64,000 nucleotides of DNA from Acidimicrobiales bacterium. Its GTDB lineage: Bacteria > Actinomycetota > Acidimicrobiia > Acidimicrobiales > MedAcidi-G1. The notes under the pieces are model-generated. The model saw only the letters and a program-made list of their open reading frames with translations. It searched no databases and was not told where the DNA came from. Within the stretch, counting starts at the first letter, position 1; every line of letters begins with the position of its first letter. The stretch covers positions 1-64,000 of the forward strand of contig JASLKK010000001.1 in assembly GCA_030747595.1 (NCBI GenBank), read 5' to 3'. Positions 32,723 to 41,338 of the stretch are shown in pieces. The position numbers and the translations under genes were made by a program.

Positions 32723-35397
32723 AGCCGACGGATGGCACCGAGGCGGACCACGGCCCGGCCTTCTTCGCGGCTGGCCTCCAGGTCGACCTGACCCTCGAGC
32801 ACCCACTCGTCGTGCCCCTTGGGATCGGCAATGGTCTGGACGACCGGCCAGCGGGCGGCCCCTACTCCACCAGAGTCATCGAGCACAAAGAACGTGCCTC
32901 CCCGGGCGTGGCTGTCGGTGGGAAGCACGGAATGCTCCTCCCAGTAGGGGGCAATGGCCTCGGCGACGTCAGCGCCGGTCCGGCGGGCGTCGTCGACCGC
33001 GGGAACCTCGGCCAGGGATTCGTGGTCATCGAGACGACGGCGCGACAGCAACTGCACCCAGCGGAACACCTCGTTGCGGACCATGATCTTGAAGGCCCGG
33101 GCATTGCGGGTCACGTCGGGTCGTTCTGGGCCAGTGTCGGCTGCTTTGCCCTCGGGCGATGGGTCTTCGGGGTTGCGGAGCTTCTCCCACTCGTCAATGA
33201 GGCTGGAGTCGACCTGACGAACCATCTCGCCCAGCCACGCCTCGATGTCTCGGATCGCCTCGGTTCGGCAATCTTCGGGCACCGTCTGGACCAGTGCCTT
33301 GTAGGCCTCGCCGAGGTAGCGAAGCACCGTGCCCTCAGAACGCTTCAGGCCATGGTGTTCGATGTACTGGCGGAAGTCGAAGCCAGTCTCGTAGAGCTCA
33401 CGGGCCACCGCTTTGGGCTTCACGTTCTCCGTGCCCACCCATGGGTGGTGGCTTCGGAAGACGTCGAAGGTTCCGTACAGGAACTCCTTGAGGGGGCGGG
33501 GTTGCTCGACTTCGGCGAGCCGTTCCATCCGCTCTTCGTACTCGACGCCTTCCATCTTGAGACGGGCCACCAGCTCGCCCTTCATCTGATGGATCTGGGC
33601 GGCGATGATCACGCCCGGATCCTCCAGCACTGATTCGATCACCGACAGCACGTCCAGCGCGTGTTCGCGAGCTGAGGCATCCGGATCAGCATGGCGGGCG
33701 GCCTCGCTGGCGGCCTGCCTGACGGCCTGCTTCTGATCCTCAGCGTTCTCGCTCGGTTCAGGGTCGGATGCGGGTTCGGGCTCCGGGCGGTCGGCCAGTT
33801 CGGGAATGACCTCCAGAGCGAACAGCGAGAGCGGTTGGTGGAGAGCGAAGTGATTCTGGAGATCCATACCGACAGAGACGAGACGCCCCTGGCCGTCCGG
33901 CTGGTCGAGTTCCACGATCACCCCGGCATCACGCAACGACCGGTAGATGCCGATGGCCCGTCGGATGTGATGTCGCTGGCGGTCCCGGGGCTCGTGGTTG
34001 TCCAGCAGCAGGCGCTTCATGTCCTGTCGGCCGTCGCCTGGCCTTGACAACATGTTGAGAACCATTTGGTGGGTCACGTCGAAGCTCGAGATCAACGGCT
34101 CAGGGGTGCCGTCAACAAGCTTCTGGTATGACACCTCGTTCCAGTGGGCGTAGCCACGATCGGGTGGCTTCTTCTTCACCAACTTCTTCTTCTTGCCGGG
34201 GTCGGCCACCACCTTGGCCTCGGCCCGGCGGTTCTCGATCCAGTGGACCGGCGCCTGCACCCAGACATGGCCCTCGTCGTCGAAGCCCCGTCGCCCGGCC
34301 CGGCCGCTGATCTGGGCAAACTCCCGGTTACCGAGCAGGCGGGTCGAGACGCCGTCGTACTTGCAGAGCTGTGTGAACAGCACGGTGCGGATCGGCACAT
34401 TGACGCCCACCCCAAGGGTGTCGGTGCCGCAGATGAGCTTCAGTAGTCCGGCCTGGGCCAGCTTCTCGACTAGTAGGCGGTAACGGGGGAGCATCCCGGC
34501 ATGGTGCAGGCCGATGCCATGACCGATAAACCGCTTCAGGTCCTTGCCGATCGGCGTGTCGAACCGGAACCCGCCCACCTCGGAGCGCACAGCGGCCTTT
34601 TCGTCTTTGGTGAGCACATCGAGGCTGCAAAGATCCTGGGCCTTCTCGGAGGCGGCCTTCTGGGTGAAGTGGACGATGTAGACGGGCGCACGGTCGACGT
34701 CGACCAGTTCGGTGATCGATTCGTGGAGCGGGGTCTCGCGGTATTCGAAGGTGAGCGGTACCGGTCGGACCGTGCCGGCCACCGTCACTGCTGAGCGGCC
34801 GGTGCGTCGGGTCAGGTCCTCGGTGAAGCGGGCCGTCGGGCCGAGGGTGGCCGACATGAGTAGGAACTGGGCGTTGGGCAACTCCAATAGAGGAACCTGC
34901 CATGCCCATCCCCGTTGGGGGTCGCCGTAGAAGTGAAACTCGTCGGCCACCACCAGGCCAAACGGGCACTCGGCCCCTTCCCGGAGGGTCTGGTGGGCGA
35001 GGATTTCGGCGGTGGCGCAGATGATCGGGGCACCCGGGTTGACCGAGGCGTCGCCGGTGACCATTCCGACGTGTTCAGGGCCGAAGTCGCGGGCTAGAGC
35101 GAAGAATTTCTCGCTGACTAGAGCCTTGATGGGTGCGGTGTAGATGCTTCGCTCCCCCCGAGCCATCGCTGCTGCATGGGCAGCGGTAGCCACCAGAGAC
35201 TTCCCCGAGCCGGTGGGGGTAGCCAAGACCACATGCGTGCCCGACAGCAGTTCGAGGATGGCCTCTTCCTGGGCCTCGTAAAGCTCCAGGTTCCGCTCGG
35301 CGGCCCAGTCCACGAACAGGTCGAGGAGTAGGTCGGGGTCGGTCCCCACCGGGATGCGGTCGGCCAACGTGATGGCCTGGGCAGCGGCGTCGGTCAT
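32719..35397 (-). CDS. DEAD/DEAH-box helicase, Ski2-like with DUF3516-type C-terminus
   Basis: 892 residues. ATPTGSGKS at 59-67 (motif I), ADEFHFYGD at 151-159 (motif II, DEFH), LLMSATLG (motif III), LICGTDTLGVGVNVP and REFAQISGRAGRRGFDDEG (motifs V and VI) define a superfamily 2 helicase of the Ski2-like type. The long C-terminal half (EVFRWVQLLSRRRLDDHESL, WVLEGQVDLEASREEGRAVVRLGAIRRL) matches the uncharacterised DUF3516 region of actinobacterial proteins. RNA processing or repair is likely but unproven. The ATG overlaps the LLM stop by four bases, as the third gene of a leftward coupled operon. Confidence 0.87.
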   Translation of the reverse strand: MTDAAAQAITLADRIPVGTDPDLLLDLFVDWAAERNLELYEAQEEAILELLSGTHVVLATPTGSGKSLVATAAHAAAMARGERSIYTAPIKALVSEKFFALARDFGPEHVGMVTGDASVNPGAPIICATAEILAHQTLREGAECPFGLVVADEFHFYGDPQRGWAWQVPLLELPNAQFLLMSATLGPTARFTEDLTRRTGRSAVTVAGTVRPVPLTFEYRETPLHESITELVDVDRAPVYIVHFTQKAASEKAQDLCSLDVLTKDEKAAVRSEVGGFRFDTPIGKDLKRFIGHGIGLHHAGMLPRYRLLVEKLAQAGLLKLICGTDTLGVGVNVPIRTVLFTQLCKYDGVSTRLLGNREFAQISGRAGRRGFDDEGHVWVQAPVHWIENRRAEAKVVADPGKKKKLVKKKPPDRGYAHWNEVSYQKLVDGTPEPLISSFDVTHQMVLNMLSRPGDGRQDMKRLLLDNHEPRDRQRHHIRRAIGIYRSLRDAGVIVELDQPDGQGRLVSVGMDLQNHFALHQPLSLFALEVIPELADRPEPEPASDPEPSENAEDQKQAVRQAASEAARHADPDASAREHALDVLSVIESVLEDPGVIIAAQIHQMKGELVARLKMEGVEYEERMERLAEVEQPRPLKEFLYGTFDVFRSHHPWVGTENVKPKAVARELYETGFDFRQYIEHHGLKRSEGTVLRYLGEAYKALVQTVPEDCRTEAIRDIEAWLGEMVRQVDSSLIDEWEKLRNPEDPSPEGKAADTGPERPDVTRNARAFKIMVRNEVFRWVQLLSRRRLDDHESLAEVPAVDDARRTGADVAEAIAPYWEEHSVLPTDSHARGGTFFVLDDSGGVGAARWPVVQTIADPKGHDEWVLEGQVDLEASREEGRAVVRLGAIRRL

Positions 35398-36422
35398 TGT
35401 CCGGGCGTCGCCGGAGGGATTAAGCCGAACTGCTGGGCTAACAGTTCGTAGGACCGGACGCGAGCCTCGTGGTCATGGCAGATGGTGACCACCATGACTT
35501 CTTCGGCGCCGATGGCCTGGTTCATCTCGGTGAGCCGGGTCGATACCCGATCCGGTGTGCCGGTGGCGATCGACCGGCGGCCCGGCTGGACTGTCAGCGG
35601 TGCCGGTGTGACCGGCGGTGTCGCTTCGTCGGAATCCGAGGTGGCACGGGCGGCGGGCACCGGTCCCCGGAGGCCGGAGGCCCGCCACGTCCGGACGGCA
35701 GCCACGATGATCTCAGCTTCCTCGTCGGTGTCGGCGCACACCGCGCTGGCACACAACAGAACCCGTGGTTCGGCACAGCGGGCCGACGGGCGGAATTGGC
35801 GGCGGTATGCGTCGATGATCGGGGCGCCGTCCACCTGGGCGATGAAATCGGCCCAGCCCAGCGGCAGGCCGAAGTGGGCGGCAAAGGCCGCTGAGTCAGC
35901 GCTCGACGCCAGCAACCAGATCTCCGGCGGCTCGTCGGGTCGGGGTGTGGCCCGTACTCCCTGGATCGGGCTATGGGCGGGCAGCGTGTCGTCGACCAGG
36001 TCGACCAGTTCCTGGACCTGGTTCGGGTAGTTCTCCAGCGGCGTGCGTGCACCACCGCGGGCCAGGGCAGCGGCGGTGAGATGGTCTGAGCCCGGCGCCC
36101 GACCGACGCCGAGGTCGATGCGACCCGGGTGAAGCGAAGCCAGCACGCAGAATGACTCAGCGACCTTCAACGGGGCGTAGTGGGTGAGCATCACGCCGCC
36201 AGAGCCGACCCGAATCCGGTCGGTTGCTCCGGCGATCGAGCCGATGAGCGCCTCGGGGCTGGAGCCGGCCAGCCCGGCCATGCCGTGGTGCTCGGCCACC
36301 CAGTACCGGTGGTAACCCATGGCCTCGGTGCGACGGGCCAGGTCGAGCGTGTTTCGCAGGGCATCGCCGGCGGTCGAGCCCTCGGGCACCGGCGACTGGT
36401 CCAGCACTGAGAGGCGAATCAC
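35394..36422 (-). CDS. LLM class flavin-dependent oxidoreductase (luciferase-like)
   Basis: 342 residues. It starts with IRLSVLDQSPVPEGSTAGDAL and has YHRYWVAEHHGMAGLAGSSPE, RIRVGSGGVMLTHYAPLKVAESF and GRIDLGVGRAPGSDHLTAAAL, the pattern of MsnO8-like FMN-dependent monooxygenases rather than the F420 type. The substrate is unknown. The GTG start overlaps the tag stop and its own stop overlaps the helicase start, so the three genes are translated in a chain. Confidence 0.85.
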   Translation of the reverse strand: MIRLSVLDQSPVPEGSTAGDALRNTLDLARRTEAMGYHRYWVAEHHGMAGLAGSSPEALIGSIAGATDRIRVGSGGVMLTHYAPLKVAESFCVLASLHPGRIDLGVGRAPGSDHLTAAALARGGARTPLENYPNQVQELVDLVDDTLPAHSPIQGVRATPRPDEPPEIWLLASSADSAAFAAHFGLPLGWADFIAQVDGAPIIDAYRRQFRPSARCAEPRVLLCASAVCADTDEEAEIIVAAVRTWRASGLRGPVPAARATSDSDEATPPVTPAPLTVQPGRRSIATGTPDRVSTRLTEMNQAIGAEEVMVVTICHDHEARVRSYELLAQQFGLIPPATPGQ

Positions 36423-37114
36423 GGTGTTGTTGCCGGGTCGACGTGCGGTACCGGTCGGACGAGGGCCGCCCGCTCAGCGGCCACCACGGCGTGCAGGTCA
36501 CAGCCGGGGAGGTGATCGTTGACCATGCCCATGGCCTGCATGAGGGCGTAGATCGTGGTCGGGCCCACGAACGACCAGCCACGGTGCTTGAGGTCGTGGC
36601 TGAGTGCGGTGGACTCCGCGGTGGTGGCCGGAATGTCGTCTTGGGTGGCCCGGACCGGACTGTCGGGTTCGAAGCTCCACATGTAGGCGGCCAGCGAACC
36701 GAACTGGTCGATGATCTCCAGAGCGCGGGCAGCGTTGTTGATGGTCGACTCGATCTTTCCCCGGTGGCGGACGATGCCCGCGTCGCCCAGGCATCGCGCC
36801 ACGTCGGCATCGGTGAAGTGGGCCACGACCGCCGGGTTGAAGCCGGCGAAGGCGGCCCGGAAGTTATCCCGCTTACGGAGGATGGTCAGCCACGACAGAC
36901 CGGCCTGGAATCCCTCCAGGGAAGCCTTCTCGAACAGGCGGACGTCGTCGACCACTGGTCGGCCCCACTCGTCATCGTGGTAGGTGCGGTAGTCGGCGTG
37001 GTCGCCGGGCCAGGGGCAGCGGGTCACGCCATCGGCGCCGGTGACCGCTCCGTAAGTGGCTGAGCGGTCAGTAACCGGGACCTCAGCCACAGGATCTCCG
37101 CTTCCGTCAAGCAT
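36419..37114 (-). CDS. tag: DNA-3-methyladenine glycosylase I
   Basis: 231 residues. The core RCPWPGDHADYRTYHDDEWGRP (from about residue 32) has the zinc-binding Cys and His. LFEKASLEGFQAGLSWLTILRKRDNFR is the substrate-recognition block with catalytic Glu, and GWSFVGPTTIYALMQAMGMVNDHLPGCDLH ends with the other zinc ligands. The enzyme excises 3-methyladenine from alkylated DNA. The first 29 residues are outside the family core, so a GTG at 37027 may be the real start. It heads the tag-LLM-helicase operon. Confidence 0.92.
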   Translation of the reverse strand: MLDGSGDPVAEVPVTDRSATYGAVTGADGVTRCPWPGDHADYRTYHDDEWGRPVVDDVRLFEKASLEGFQAGLSWLTILRKRDNFRAAFAGFNPAVVAHFTDADVARCLGDAGIVRHRGKIESTINNAARALEIIDQFGSLAAYMWSFEPDSPVRATQDDIPATTAESTALSHDLKHRGWSFVGPTTIYALMQAMGMVNDHLPGCDLHAVVAAERAALVRPVPHVDPATTP

Positions 37115-37169
37115 TGGGGCCGAGAGTACGCTTCGCCCCGTTCCAAGAGACCCTCGGAGGCCCTAGTCC

Positions 37170-37472
37170 ATGATCATCATCGCCGGTTCCATATCGATTG
37201 ATCCTGAGCGGGTCGACGCCATGTTGGAGGCCGTCGTTCCTTTGATGCAGGCCACCCACGCCGAGGAGGGCTGCATCGACTACGTGCTGAGTGCCGACCC
37301 GGCAGAGGCCGGCAAGATCAGGATCTTCGAGAAGTGGGCGTCCGACGAGGCGCTGGGGGCGCATATGACGGCCCCCCACATGGGTGACTTCCAGAAGGCG
37401 CTCAAGACCGTTGGCGTGACCGGCATGTCGGTCCAGCGCTTTGACAACGCCGAGGAATCCAAGCTCTTCTAG
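37170..37472 (+). CDS. Antibiotic biosynthesis monooxygenase (ABM/YgiN-like) domain protein
   Basis: 100 residues, single ABM domain. IIIAGSISIDPERVDAMLEAVVPLMQATHAEEGCIDYVLS and IRIFEKWASDEALGAHMTAPHMGDFQKAL follow the beta-alpha-beta ferredoxin-like pattern of the small cofactor-free quinol monooxygenases. It probably acts as a dimer in the cytoplasm. Divergent from tag by 55 bases; no partner gene is evident. Confidence 0.8.
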   Translation: MIIIAGSISIDPERVDAMLEAVVPLMQATHAEEGCIDYVLSADPAEAGKIRIFEKWASDEALGAHMTAPHMGDFQKALKTVGVTGMSVQRFDNAEESKLF

Positions 37473-37496
37473 GCGGCTCTTGCGAGCCGTGGCCGG

Positions 37497-38549
37497 TCAG
37501 TCGGCGTCGGCGAGGTGGCGAGCCACGTCGGACCAGCGGTCCAACAGGTCGGGATCGCTGCGCCAGTGGTCGAGCGCCGTGTAGGTCATGACTCTGGTGT
37601 GAGGGGCCATGCCCCGGTAGCGGTCGGCCAGCACCCCACCGAGGTCAGACCACGTCGCTGACACGGTGTAGTGGTCCAGCACGTCGTCGTCCACCAAGCT
37701 GATCATGGTGGCCATGTCGCCCGATCGCTGGCAGGCGTTCAACTCGCCCTGCAGGCCGTCGAACCCGTGATGTTCCAGCACCGGCGCGTAGTTGGGTGTC
37801 GATCCGTAGAAGGCGATGGTGGCTCGATTGGCGTCGCGGGCTGCGGCGATCTCCTCGTCAGTGTCGCCGACGGCGATGATCACCGGGCATACCACCATCA
37901 CGTCTTTCATTGACCGCCCGGCCGACGCCGCGCCAGCAGCCACCTCTGGGAGCTGCACGTCGGCGAGCCAGCCCGGGGAGTGCATGGGGTGGATATGGAT
38001 TCCGTCGCATTCCGCGCCGGCCATCCGGCTCATCCACGGCAGCACGGCCGAGATGTAGACGGGCGGATCGGCGACATCGATGGGGCCCGGTGACCACATT
38101 CGGGGTAGGAGGTTGAACGAGTAGTGCTCGCCTTCGAAGGTCAACTTCTCCTCACCCCGGAAGGCCCGGAAGATGGCTTTCATGGCCCGGACATATTCGC
38201 GAAGACGGGGCCCTGGTGGCGCGTAGGGACTGGAGTAGCGGCGCTCCACGTGGGCCTTCACCTGGGTGCCCAGGCCGACTACGTAGCGGCCGCCGGTGGC
38301 CTCGGCCAGTTCCCAGGCCATCTGGGCCGTGACCATCGGGCTACGGGGGAAGGCCACGGCAATGGCCGTACCTAGGCCGAGCCGTTCGGTGGCCAACGCG
38401 GACGCGGCGCACGACAGCGAGGCGGTCCGCGCTCCCTCGGTGAACCACATGGCTCCAAAGCCCGCCGACTCGGCCCGCCGGGCCAGATCGCCGACCTGTC
38501 GTAGCGGCAGGGGCGAAGCCATCATGTCGAGTGTCAGGTTGGTGGCCAT
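37497..38549 (-). CDS. LLM class F420-dependent oxidoreductase
   Basis: 350 residues from the ATG at 38549; the extra upstream frame to 38675 overlaps the divergent ligase gene and is non-family. NLTLDMMASPLPLRQVGDLARRAESAGFGAMWFTEGARTAS opens the barrel. AIAVAFPRSPMVTAQMAWELAEATGGRYVVGLGTQVKAHVERRYS is the F420/phosphate-binding block, and GIHIHPMHSPGWL is typical of one actinobacterial subgroup. The substrate is unknown. Start codons of this and the ligase gene are 114 bases apart on opposite strands. Confidence 0.85.
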   Translation of the reverse strand: MATNLTLDMMASPLPLRQVGDLARRAESAGFGAMWFTEGARTASLSCAASALATERLGLGTAIAVAFPRSPMVTAQMAWELAEATGGRYVVGLGTQVKAHVERRYSSPYAPPGPRLREYVRAMKAIFRAFRGEEKLTFEGEHYSFNLLPRMWSPGPIDVADPPVYISAVLPWMSRMAGAECDGIHIHPMHSPGWLADVQLPEVAAGAASAGRSMKDVMVVCPVIIAVGDTDEEIAAARDANRATIAFYGSTPNYAPVLEHHGFDGLQGELNACQRSGDMATMISLVDDDVLDHYTVSATWSDLGGVLADRYRGMAPHTRVMTYTALDHWRSDPDLLDRWSDVARHLADAD

Positions 38550-38662
38550 GGACGGACGGTAGTTGCGGTCCAGCGGCCTGCCCGCAATCGGCCAATCTCG
38601 CCGCCGCCAACCCTTCTGCACGCCTTTCTGGGGGCGAGCGAGCCGGTGTAGGTTCACCGACC

Positions 38663-40219
38663 ATGGACTCTTCACTGGTTAAGAATTTCGCCGACATCAT
38701 TGATCTTGGAGCCGCGGCCCGTGGCGATCAGGACATGTTCGTCCTTGGAGACGACCGGATCTCGTGGAACGAGATGCAGGCCCGGGCCGGCAAGGTGGCC
38801 AACGCCTTGGCCGCCGAGGGCGTGGGCAGCCAGGACCGCGTGGCGTTCATCGACAAGAACTCTGTCGAGTACTTCGAGGTCCTGTACGGCTGCGCCTATC
38901 GAAACGCGGTGACCGTCGCCGTCAACTGGCGTCTCGCCCCGCCGGAGATGGCGTACATCGTCAATGATTCACAGGCCACGGTGCTGGTCATCCACGAGGA
39001 GTTCGCCGACCATCTGGCCGCCTTCCGTGGCGATCTAGCCCATGTCACGACCGTCGTGGTGATCGGCGATGGTGGTGATGACGCGTCGTACGCCGCCTGG
39101 AGCGACGCCTACGGCCCCGAGTGTGAGAAGACCCCGTCGAGTGACGACGATGTCTGCTCCCAGCTTTACAGCTCCGGCACCACAGGTCATCCCAAGGGTG
39201 TGCAGAGCACCAACGCCAACTTCCAGGCTCTATTCGCCACCGTGGACTGGGACATGGACGAGGAATCCCGAAACATGGCAGTGCTGCCGTTCTTCCACAT
39301 TGGTGGGGGCGGCTGGGCGCTGTTCGGGATGGTCAACGGGGCCACCACTTTCACCGTGCGTGACTTTGACCCGGCGGGGGTACTTCGGGGGATCGAGACC
39401 GAGGGCATTACCCATGCCATCTTCGTGCCCGCCATGCTGCAGTTCTTCCTGATGGTGCCCACCGACTCGATCGACCTCTCGTCGATGGAGCGCATTGCCT
39501 ACGGTGCCTCGCCGATCACCGAAGACGTCCTGGTCAAGTCGATGGCGCAGTTCGGCTGCGAGTTCTTCCAGGTGTACGCCATGACCGAGACGACCGGCGC
39601 CGGAACCACCCTGCCGCCCGAGGACCATGGGGGCGACGCCGATCCCAAGCTCCTGCGGTCGGCTGGCAAACCCATCCGCGGCATGGAGATGAAGATCGTC
39701 GACCCGGAGACAGGCGAGGAGGTGCCCGACGGCGAGGTGGGCGAGGTCTGGATGCGCCACGGCGGGAACATGTTGGGCTACTGGAACCTTCCCGAGGAGA
39801 CGGCCAAGGCTCTGCCCGGGGACGGCTGGCTGCGGTCTGGTGACGCCGCCTACCTAGAGGACGGCTACCTCTACATCCACGATCGGGTGAAGGACATGAT
39901 CGTCTCCGGTGGCGAGAACGTGTACCCGGCCGAGATAGAGAACGCCCTCATGTCCCATGACGGGATTGCCGATGTGGCGGTCATTGGTGTACCCGACGAA
40001 CGGTGGGGCGAGGCCGGCAAGGCCCTAGTCATAGCGGTGCCCGATTCAGGGGTGACCGCTGATGACATCCTCCTCCACGCCCGCCAGCACCTGGCCGGCT
40101 TCAAGTGCCCTAAGACGGTCGAGTTCGTCGAGGAGATCCCCCGCAACCCGTCCGGCAAGATCCTCAAGCGCATCCTCCGTGAACCCTATTGGGAGGGTCA
40201 CGACCGCCGGGTCGGCTGA
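38663..40219 (+). CDS. Acyl-CoA synthetase (AMP-binding, class I adenylate-forming)
   Basis: 518 residues from the ATG at 38663. The P-loop YSSGTTGHPKGV is at 169-180. YAMTETTGAG is the A5 motif, GWLRSGDAAYLEDGYLYIHDRVKDMIVSGGENVYPAEIE the hinge and A8 region, and PRNPSGKILKRILRE holds the catalytic A10 Lys. The enzyme activates a carboxylic acid to its CoA thioester through an acyl-AMP. It resembles FadD3/fatty-acid-CoA ligase-like enzymes; the acid is unknown. A short-chain dehydrogenase follows 73 bases later. Confidence 0.9.
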   Translation: MDSSLVKNFADIIDLGAAARGDQDMFVLGDDRISWNEMQARAGKVANALAAEGVGSQDRVAFIDKNSVEYFEVLYGCAYRNAVTVAVNWRLAPPEMAYIVNDSQATVLVIHEEFADHLAAFRGDLAHVTTVVVIGDGGDDASYAAWSDAYGPECEKTPSSDDDVCSQLYSSGTTGHPKGVQSTNANFQALFATVDWDMDEESRNMAVLPFFHIGGGGWALFGMVNGATTFTVRDFDPAGVLRGIETEGITHAIFVPAMLQFFLMVPTDSIDLSSMERIAYGASPITEDVLVKSMAQFGCEFFQVYAMTETTGAGTTLPPEDHGGDADPKLLRSAGKPIRGMEMKIVDPETGEEVPDGEVGEVWMRHGGNMLGYWNLPEETAKALPGDGWLRSGDAAYLEDGYLYIHDRVKDMIVSGGENVYPAEIENALMSHDGIADVAVIGVPDERWGEAGKALVIAVPDSGVTADDILLHARQHLAGFKCPKTVEFVEEIPRNPSGKILKRILREPYWEGHDRRVG

Positions 40220-40292
40220 GCCGATGAGCTGACGTGAGCCTCTCCGCTCCCGCTTCGGGTAGGCAGAGGGGGTCCCCCTAGGGTCGCCGTCC

Positions 40293-41054
40293 ATGGACAT
40301 CAGACTGGACGGCAAGGTCGCCATCGTCACCGGCGGCTCACGGGGAATCGGTCGGGGCATCGCCGCGGCTATGGCGTCGGCGGGGGCGAAGGTGATGATC
40401 ACCAGCCGGAACGAGGAGTCGTGCGCGACCACCGTCGAGGAGCTTCGGGCTTCGACCGGCGGTGACCTTGCCTACGTGGCCGGCCACGTAGGCAAGGTCG
40501 AGGATATGGATCGGGTACTGGACAGCACACTGGAGGCCTTCGGGGCCATCGACGTGCTGGTCAACAACGCTGCGACCAATCCCTATGCCGGTCCTGTCAT
40601 CGACATTGATGTGCCGCGCTGGGATAAGACGTTTGCCACCAATCTGACCACCCCGCTGGTGTGGACCCAGGCGTGTTGGAACCGGTGGATGAAGGAGCAT
40701 GGCGGCTCGGTGGTCAACATCTCGTCGGTTGGGGCCTTCGGTACCAACGCCATCCTCGGCGTCTACGACCTGACCAAGCGGGCGCTCATCCACTTGACCG
40801 AACAGCTGGCCGCTGAGGTGGGTCCAGGCGTGCGGGTCAACGCAGTCTGCCCGGGCCTTATCCGGACCGACTTCGCCAAGGCGTTGTGGGAGGACGGCAG
40901 GGGCGACGCCATTGCAGAGGCGCTTCCCATGAAGCGGCTCGGTGAGCCGGAGGACATCGCCAACACGGCGCTCTTTCTGGCGTCGGATGCGGCCTCGTGG
41001 ATGACCGGTCACGCCGTGCTGGTCGACGGTGGTCAGCTCATCAACATGAACTGA
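40293..41054 (+). CDS. Short-chain dehydrogenase/reductase
   Basis: 253 residues, classical SDR. TGGSRGIG at 13-20 binds the cofactor, NNAATNP at 91-97 is the NNAG equivalent, and Ser144 or Ser145, Tyr158 and Lys162 (NISS...YDLTK) are catalytic. The C-terminus WMTGHAVLVDGGQLINMN is standard. It oxidises an alcohol or reduces a ketone; substrate unknown. Codons 58-69 coincide exactly with a 36-base perfect DNA palindrome, yet the encoded DLAYVAGHVGKV fits the family's fold at this position, so the gene looks intact. Confidence 0.9.
   Translation: MDIRLDGKVAIVTGGSRGIGRGIAAAMASAGAKVMITSRNEESCATTVEELRASTGGDLAYVAGHVGKVEDMDRVLDSTLEAFGAIDVLVNNAATNPYAGPVIDIDVPRWDKTFATNLTTPLVWTQACWNRWMKEHGGSVVNISSVGAFGTNAILGVYDLTKRALIHLTEQLAAEVGPGVRVNAVCPGLIRTDFAKALWEDGRGDAIAEALPMKRLGEPEDIANTALFLASDAASWMTGHAVLVDGGQLINMN
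40464..40499. repeat. 36-base perfect palindrome inside an SDR gene
   Basis: Left arm 40464-40481 (GACCTTGCCTACGTGGCC) and right arm 40482-40499 (GGCCACGTAGGCAAGGTC) are exact reverse complements with no spacer. It is in frame, covering codons 58-69, and so reads the same 12 residues on both strands. It could extrude as a cruciform or fold as an 18-base-pair RNA hairpin with minimal loop. Confidence 0.95.
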
Positions 41055-41097
41055 CCCTTATTGCCGGGACCGAGCTGGGAGACACCGGGGGTGGATC

Positions 41098-41331
41098 GTG
41101 GAACTGGTCATGTTGGGTACTGGTGGCCCGTTACCTGACGTCCGTCGAGCCGGTCCGACCAACCACCGTCTGGGACGCCCAACAGTGGCTGACGCGGCCC
41201 GAGTCGTAGTGGGCGCCCTGACGCTAAACCACTGCGTCTCGCCGGTCGGCGTGGCCCCGGACACGGCGAACGGCCGTGTCGAGTGGTTGGCCCTGGCCGC
41301 CGCTCAGAATCGAATCCCCGTCGGGAACTGA
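41098..41331 (+). pseudogene. Relic of an MBL-fold (ribonuclease Z-like) hydrolase N-terminus
   Basis: A 77-residue frame from a GTG start. MELVMLGTGGPLPDVRRAGP matches the start of RNase Z-like metallo-beta-lactamase-fold hydrolases (LLGTGGP, RAGP), and VADAARVVVGALTL with SPVGVAPD resembles the following strand/helix. The frame stops before the HxHxDH metal motif and the rest of the roughly 250-residue domain is absent. I read it as a decayed fragment. It sits 43 bases after the SDR stop and seven bases from the convergent nitronate monooxygenase. Confidence 0.5.
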
Positions 41332-41338
41332 GTCCGCT

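Noticed and set aside
32812-33633. Rightward frame inside the helicase gene
   Set aside because: Antisense shadow; the helicase frame is complete and has all motifs.
40338-41012. Long antisense frame over the SDR gene containing DLAYVAGHVGKV
   Set aside because: The shared peptide arises because the 36-base palindrome reads the same on both strands; the rest has no protein-like features.
41300-41325. AATCGAATCCCCGTC segment resembling a tRNA T-arm
   Set aside because: No matching acceptor stem, D-arm or anticodon arm upstream; it is part of the MBL-fold relic.
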